Below, piece by piece: positions 57,801 through 64,000 of a stretch of DNA of 64,000 nt. Every line of letters starts with the position of its first letter. Within the stretch, counting starts at the first letter, position 1. A model generated the notes under the pieces. The model was not told the DNA's origin. It saw only the letters and a list, made by a program, of their open reading frames with translations, and made no database searches. A program made the translations under genes and the position numbers. Source of the DNA: Chitinophagaceae bacterium (GTDB taxonomy: Bacteria; Bacteroidota; Bacteroidia; Chitinophagales; Chitinophagaceae); NCBI GenBank assembly GCA_020403455.1, contig JADBXP010000001.1, positions 1 through 64,000 of the forward strand, in the 5' to 3' direction.

Positions 57801-60800
57801 CCGCAATCCCGGTGAAAATAGAATTGGATATGATCAGTTGACGGAAGAAATCATGTCGAATTATACTTTGATTGTCAATACAACCCCTCTGGGTACCTTC
57901 CCCCATGTAGATACATATCCACCGATACCTTATCAGTATGTAACGGACCAACATTTTTTGTATGACATGGTATACAATCCCGCTGAAACCATTTTCATTC
58001 AAAAAGGGAAAGAGAAGGGAGCCACCACGCTTAACGGTATGGATATGTTGATAGGGCAGGCCAATGCCAGCTGGGATATCTGGAATTCTTAAATTATGGA
58101 TTTTTATTTTTTCTCCACCTGCTGTAGAAAAGTAATCATGGCTTGCACAGCTTTTTTTCTGTGACTGAATTTGTTTTTTTCATCCATGCTCATCTCAGCA
58201 AAGCTTTGCTTGCTGCCATCAGGAATGAAAAGAGGATCATAACCAAAGCCATCTTTACCTGCCGGAACCTCCGCAAGCGTGCCTGAACACATCCCTGAAA
58301 AAAGATGATGCTCGCCGTTGAGGCGAAGTGAGATGACGGTTACAAACCTGGCTTTTCTATTCTTTTGCCCCTTCATTAACTCCTGAAGTTTGGTCATGTT
58401 ATCCAGTGCTGTCGCCTTTTCACCCGCAAAGCGAGCACTTTTTACACCCGGCGCACCTCCCAAAGCTTCTACCTCGAGTCCCGTATCTTCCCCGAAACAA
58501 TTTTTACCGGTTAACTGATAAATGACCGAAGATTTTTCAGCTGCATTCGCTGCAATTGTATCATGCGGTTCAGGAATATCAATCACAATGCCTGCCTCTG
58601 CAAGCGTAATTATTTGAAACTGCTCACCAAGGATACTATTGATTTCTTCTGCCTTGTGGCGATTGTTACTGGCGAATAAAAGGGTGAATGGAGAAGTCAT
58701 ATCAGGCTTTAATAAATGAATCCCACATTTTCCTTAAAGCTGACCATAGTTTTGATTTCTCTAATTTAGCAGCATCTGTTTCACCCAGCATTTGCTCTAA
58801 TGAAGCAGATTGTAACAACTCACACTGGTCATACTGTTGAATCTGATACATCGGAATTGAAAAAGGTAGATCAATTTCTGTAGTGGTAACCTGAAAAAGT
58901 AAAAGAAATTTAGGTCCTAATTGCTGCTTGATTTCTGTAAAGTTAGCAGGGGTTCTGTACCAATTAACGATGGCCACATCTGCCATAGTCAGATTACAGG
59001 CTTTTAATATATTGCTCAGTAAGGTAAACTCCTTATCTGATAAAAATGCCCCTTCGGCGGAATTTACCAGAATGGTTATTTTTTGAAGGTGATCCCCCAA
59101 TTGTTTAATTACTACCGGTTCCCGCTTTTTAACAGGGATAACGGATTTCCGCAGAGAGGTATATCCATTACCAGCAATAACCAGGTCATTTTTGTACCAA
59201 TCGGCCAGGATGAATGCAGGTAAGCGGGGGGAAGTATCCATGTTAAAAAATAACAGTCGTTAGTTTTCTTTTTTTTTGTTTCTTTGCAGCAAATTTAAGG
59301 CTATGACGGATGCGGAAACTATACAAATTATACGTGTTGATAAATCTGCCTTAGGTGATTTGGACTTCAAAAATCTACCTTTTGGTAAAGTTTTTACCGA
59401 TCACCTGCTGGAAGCAGATTATATAGACGGGCAATGGACCAATGGTTGTATCCGTCCCTTTCACTCCCTCCAGCTTTCTCCCGCCACCGCCGTTTTTCAT
59501 TACGGTCAGGCAATATTCGAGGGAATCAAGGCCTATAAAACTGAAGATGGAAAAGTTTCGATTTTTCGTCCCGAGGAAAATTTTAAGCGATTCAATTTAT
59601 CAGCAGTACGCATGGACATGCCCGAAGTTCCTGAATATATTTTCATGGAAGGTATGCGTCAGTTGATTGAACTGGATGCTGATTGGGTGCCTGCTTTGGC
59701 TGATCATTCCCTCTACATCCGCCCCTTCATGATAGCAACAGATGAGGTAATTGGTGTAAAACCTTCCGAGACCTACAAGTTCATGATCATTTTAAGCCCC
59801 TCCGGACCTTATTACATCAAACCGATGCGTATTTACGTGGAAGAAAAGTATACACGCGCTGCCCCGGGTGGAGTCGGTTTTGCCAAAAATGCCGGCAATT
59901 ATGCGGGCAGTATGTTGGCAACCTCCCAGGCCAGAAAGGCCGGATACGACCAAGTTCTATGGACGGATGCATTTGAACATAAGTACTTGCAGGAAGTGGG
60001 CGTAATGAATGTTTTCTTCATGATTGGCGATAAGGTTATCACACCAGCATTGGATGAAGGGACAATTCTCCCGGGGGTAACCCGCAATAGCGCCATTGAA
60101 TTGATTCGTGACATGGGATATGTGGTGGAAGAGCGTTCCATTAGCATTGATGAATTAATTGCTGCGCATCAAAAAGGGGAAGTGAAAGAGATTTTTGGAA
60201 CCGGAACTGCTGCTACCATAGCATATATCTATGAGCTGGGCTACCGGGATCAAGCTATTGAACTCAATACAGAACTGTGGAAGCTAGCTCCTGAACTGCG
60301 CAAGCAAATGAATGATATCAAGTACGGTAACATCCCCGATAACAAGGGTTGGATGTATCCCGTAAACTAGATATTCAACAGACCTATCGCCTTATTTCTG
60401 CTTGATCCATCTCCCCAAGGCCTGGAATTTTTGATCAGGACTGCATATTAAAATTTCATGAACCCCGGGGGGGATTTCGCTTACGTTTATTTCAAGTTCC
60501 GATTGGGTCGGTACCGGAGCTGTAAAAGATTTAATTAACTGTCCGGATGAATCATAGATATACACCCATACTTTGGTTGTGGGCCAGCGGATACTTGCTG
60601 CATACAAAATATCTTTTGCAGGAACCGGCCATAGGCGAAGCCTCAACTTAAAATTTCTACTCGAATCATAAGTTAGTAACCAGGGACTACCGATGATAAA
60701 ACGGTCACTCGCATGGCTCATTGAATCATTATTTATCTGGAATGTGATGATGGTATCTTTGTTGAGAGGCCACCATTTTCCGGCATATCGGTCATGTAAC

Positions 60801-63800
60801 TGCCAACCGTATTCCTCTTTCCATTGGTTTCTTCGGAAGTGTAATTGATAATTTCCCGGTTTGGCATCAATAGCCCCTACAGTAATTTTTGATTTAGCAT
60901 CAAAATATCTCTGATCATAGCTGAGTCGGTAGCCTGAAAAGGTTGTTACAAATAAATTGTGAGAGGGATTATTGATTTTAATTCCATCCCAAGTATCATA
61001 ATCAGCTCCCGCTTTTTTATTGTTCCTTACAATAACTCTGTCTAGAAAAATACTGTCTTGCCACCATTCAACAACTAACTGCTGCTGAACTGCTGATTCA
61101 ATGTTGGCGGGACTTATCAAGTTGGAGCCAAACTTTGCCCTCTCTGGAATGACTATCCGGTGTGTGTTTTTTTTACCCCTGAGTTGAACGATGAATGAGC
61201 CAAAGGCAGAGAGGGTATCCCAGTTTCGAAACTCTGAACAAGTAAAACCCCCGGAACTGCCCTGATTTGGATTCCATTTCCAATAAACTGGGGCAATGCT
61301 ATCTGAAAGTTGAATGGCCATGGGATATATTGGACTTACAAATGGATTTCCCAGCAAGCGAAAGCCCACTGAAGAGTCAGGAAATACAATCGTCTGGTCG
61401 CCCGTGTTGACTTCGCCTTTCAATGGAATAGTAATTTTCGGCAAGTCTCTATTCGATTTCGATTGTAGCCAATCGGTTTCATCGTCCAAACCTTCCCCCT
61501 TCTTTCCTCTGAATAGCCATCGAATTCCTTCATAAGGATTCCATCCATCCAACCCCATTCCATTCAAGGAATTAAATGGTCTCCACTTCAATTGCTGCAA
61601 GCAGCTATCTGTCTCACAAGAGATCAATTTAAATGCTGAAGGTAACTGTAGCGGTGATGCTGCGAAATTAGTATCCACAGTTCGGTTGCCGGTAATGTCT
61701 ATTTGCTCATTCAGCTGGTCTAATCCAATTGTATGAAGGAAAGGATGAGCAGTAAATTGATACTGTCTTTTTCTTCCGGGTACTTCATAATTAATTTCCA
61801 CTAAACCACGAATCATCGATCCTTCTGCAGATGGTCCTATCATTGCATTTTTTTTCAACCGTAACTGATCCACGATGGTTACATCACCTGATTGTATTGT
61901 CAATTTTCGCTTAAGGCATAAAGTGTCAATAAGTTCCACCCCCTTTTTATTTCTCACATATAGTTCGCCTAGTTCTTGATTCCTGAAATTTCTTCCTGAT
62001 AGAGTTTGCCTTTCCTCACCAGAAAGAATCAATACGCCATCCTCAGCTTGAACCAGCCCTGGCCGTACATGAATATTACCGCTTAATTGAAGTATTCCTT
62101 TTAACAACAGTGTACCATCTTCCTGCATCTCAAGTCGACCGGCGTAAGCAACACCACTGATTACAGGGGAAAAAGGAACACCCCCTGGAATCAATACGTT
62201 CATGTCTTTTAAAGGAATTTGTTGACCACACCAATTGCCCGCTAGGTTCCAGTCCGATGAAAAGTTACCGACCCATAAGCCCTTCCCCATGACAGGAAAT
62301 AGAATAACTCCGGAGATATCGGAACAGGGTCCTGACCTGACTTTCCTCCTGAAAAAAATTGAGTCGGTTATTGACATTGGTGCATATTCAGGTAGAGTAT
62401 CATTGCCACCGGCATTCCTGAATACAGCAGTAGGAGTAGAGGCAGATTCCCATTGAAATTGGTAACTGCCATTTCCACCTGCTGGAAAATCTGCTTTGAT
62501 TGGGAGAGGTTTTGATGCTGAACAGTGAATGGTTGGGGTATGAAGGAAGTTCCTTTCAATTAATGGAATGTACTCAATTATAATTTTTTTCGATGCGACG
62601 TGAATGCTATCAGACAATAGAAATTGAATTGTATCCTTCCTGGCATCCTTTTTACTGATGAGTGGAATACGTAAATACGGGAGAATGACAGCACCTGTAG
62701 AGGAATAAAAAAGGGAGGGTAGCTTTGAAGAATTATTTTCTGAAAACAATATTGGTTGAAGCGTTATTTTTTCTAGTGGTTCTGGGTCTATAAAATCTAA
62801 TAAGCGCTGCAGGTCGAGGATAGTATCTGATGTGCAAAGGAGGAGCGATGTGTCTCCGGGTATTAAAAACCGCGGGGCAGTCGCATCAATCAAAATCTTA
62901 AAATCAGTATTGAATTGTTCAAAATTTAGAGCAGCTAAATTTCCGGCCATGTCTATAAGCTTATTTCCTGTCCCAATAAGTATGCGCATAGGTTTGATTC
63001 CCTTTTTATCCCATACTCCCTCTTGAATTGTGTAAACAAATTGCAAGCTGGTATCTGTAGCTCGTGTAAGCCGGGCCAAAACCATTTTACCTTCAGTCTG
63101 AATTTGCAAAGCTGCAGTTGCCTCATCTCCCCAAAATCTTATTGGTTCTGAAAAGTCAAACGTAAAAGAAAGTTCTTCCCCCATCTTGTACAAGAAAGGC
63201 TGTGGTTGATGCATTCTCTTAATGAATGGAGCTATTCCATCAACTGTTATGACTACAGAGTTTGGTATGAAATTCAGTATTGCTGAATTGCCTGCCAGGT
63301 CATTGATTCTTGCCCCGTTTAAGGTGATGTTGTTTCTCCAGGAGATGCCCTGATTGTCCCAATCACCCGTTTTGATGATGTATTCAAAAACCAGCATACT
63401 ACTATCTGATCTTCGAAATGTTGCCTGTCGATTGTACCCACCAATATTGATCCATAGGTAAGGCTTCCTGTCTGTTGTGCAGATTATTTTCTCCGAGAAC
63501 TGAAACTCCCAGCGCAAAGTATCACCTATTGCGTAACTACCTGGAGCATTTTCGACACACCGTTTTACTGACGGTGCTTTGGTATCTACCCCATCTTTGT
63601 CTTGCTCAATCTTCATCCCGATTTCATTGGTACGATTCCCCAACTCATCTGCTAGCTTCAAAATGCATAGAATAGGATCTGATGGCGCTATTTCGATACT
63701 ACCTGATGGAATTACCAAAGTTGAAGTATAGATGGAATCATTTAGTCGGTGCCAATGATTCAACCCAATGCCGGCCCATGACCCTTGTAACAATTGAACC

Positions 63801-64000
63801 CTGCCGGTATCCGGATTAATATGTATTTCAATAATTAGAGTATCTCCTGATTTGAAGGCTTTGTTGGGGTAGATAATTTTTTTAATCGCCGGAGGAGATT
63901 TATCTAAACAAGCAGTTCCAGTTGCTTGCTTGGGAAGACCATCAATTACAACAGTATTCGTAGGGGAATTAATGAGCTTTAAACCGATGCAGCCATCACC

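Overview
The window reads as a chromosomal segment of a Bacteroidota bacterium, most likely family Chitinophagaceae (inference). The evidence is the type III glutamine synthetase, secreted proteins with type IX secretion (T9SS) tails, many lipoproteins, -7 elements of the form TAnnTTTG, the near absence of Shine-Dalgarno sequences, and the mix of housekeeping genes. I see no rRNA, tRNA, CRISPR array, complete insertion sequence or prophage.

Layout. 1-2450: AT-richer accessory stretch with hairpins, a 5'-truncated gene (DUF6882-like), an unknown protein and a TPR lipoprotein. 2453-7257 (minus): SDR plus aldehyde dehydrogenase operon, a decayed tandem copy of a CapA-type gene, a gene broken by one in-frame stop, and the intact CapA-type gene. 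7370-11147: AlkD-like DNA repair protein, an OmpR-type two-component system, four 11-bp direct repeats and a lipoprotein that looks like the target of that system. 11290-15977: secreted proteins (M28 peptidase, unknown protein, NPP-type phosphodiesterase, PAP2 phosphatase). 16042-18827 (minus): methionine/threonine branch (metB-type enzyme and homoserine dehydrogenase) behind a clear SAM-I riboswitch with a good promoter. 18892-27713: uvrA, ElaA-type acetyltransferase, rarA, aspS, an MFS transporter and small membrane proteins.

27777-38968 (minus): FAD oxidoreductase downstream of a 2034-residue alpha-2-macroglobulin-like protein that has lost its thioester cysteine, then sucD, then a secreted protein of eight PKD modules. 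39170-41843: efp, accB, accC. 41913-48998: glutamine-rich-module genes for nitrogen and precursor metabolism (glnN-type synthetase, purL, hldD, proC). 49068-57358: dienelactone hydrolase, pyrG, yidC, secreted and TPR proteins, then a phosphosulfolactate synthase family gene. 57361-60370: aroE, rdgB, an unknown partner and ilvE. 60392 to the right edge: a very large T9SS cargo protein running off the window.

Most of the window is core metabolism and envelope biology. The most interesting signals are (i) the four-fold 11-bp repeat between the two-component operon and its neighbouring lipoprotein, (ii) an EF-P with arginine at position 32 where lysine is usual, (iii) the SAM-I riboswitch with a 12-nt sequence able to compete with its P1 helix, (iv) the thioester-less macroglobulin, (v) the phosphosulfolactate synthase-aroE pair, and (vi) gene decay between 4.8 and 6.1 kb. 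I did not find a self-evident new defence or mobile system. All database-type statements rest on recalled family features, not on searches.
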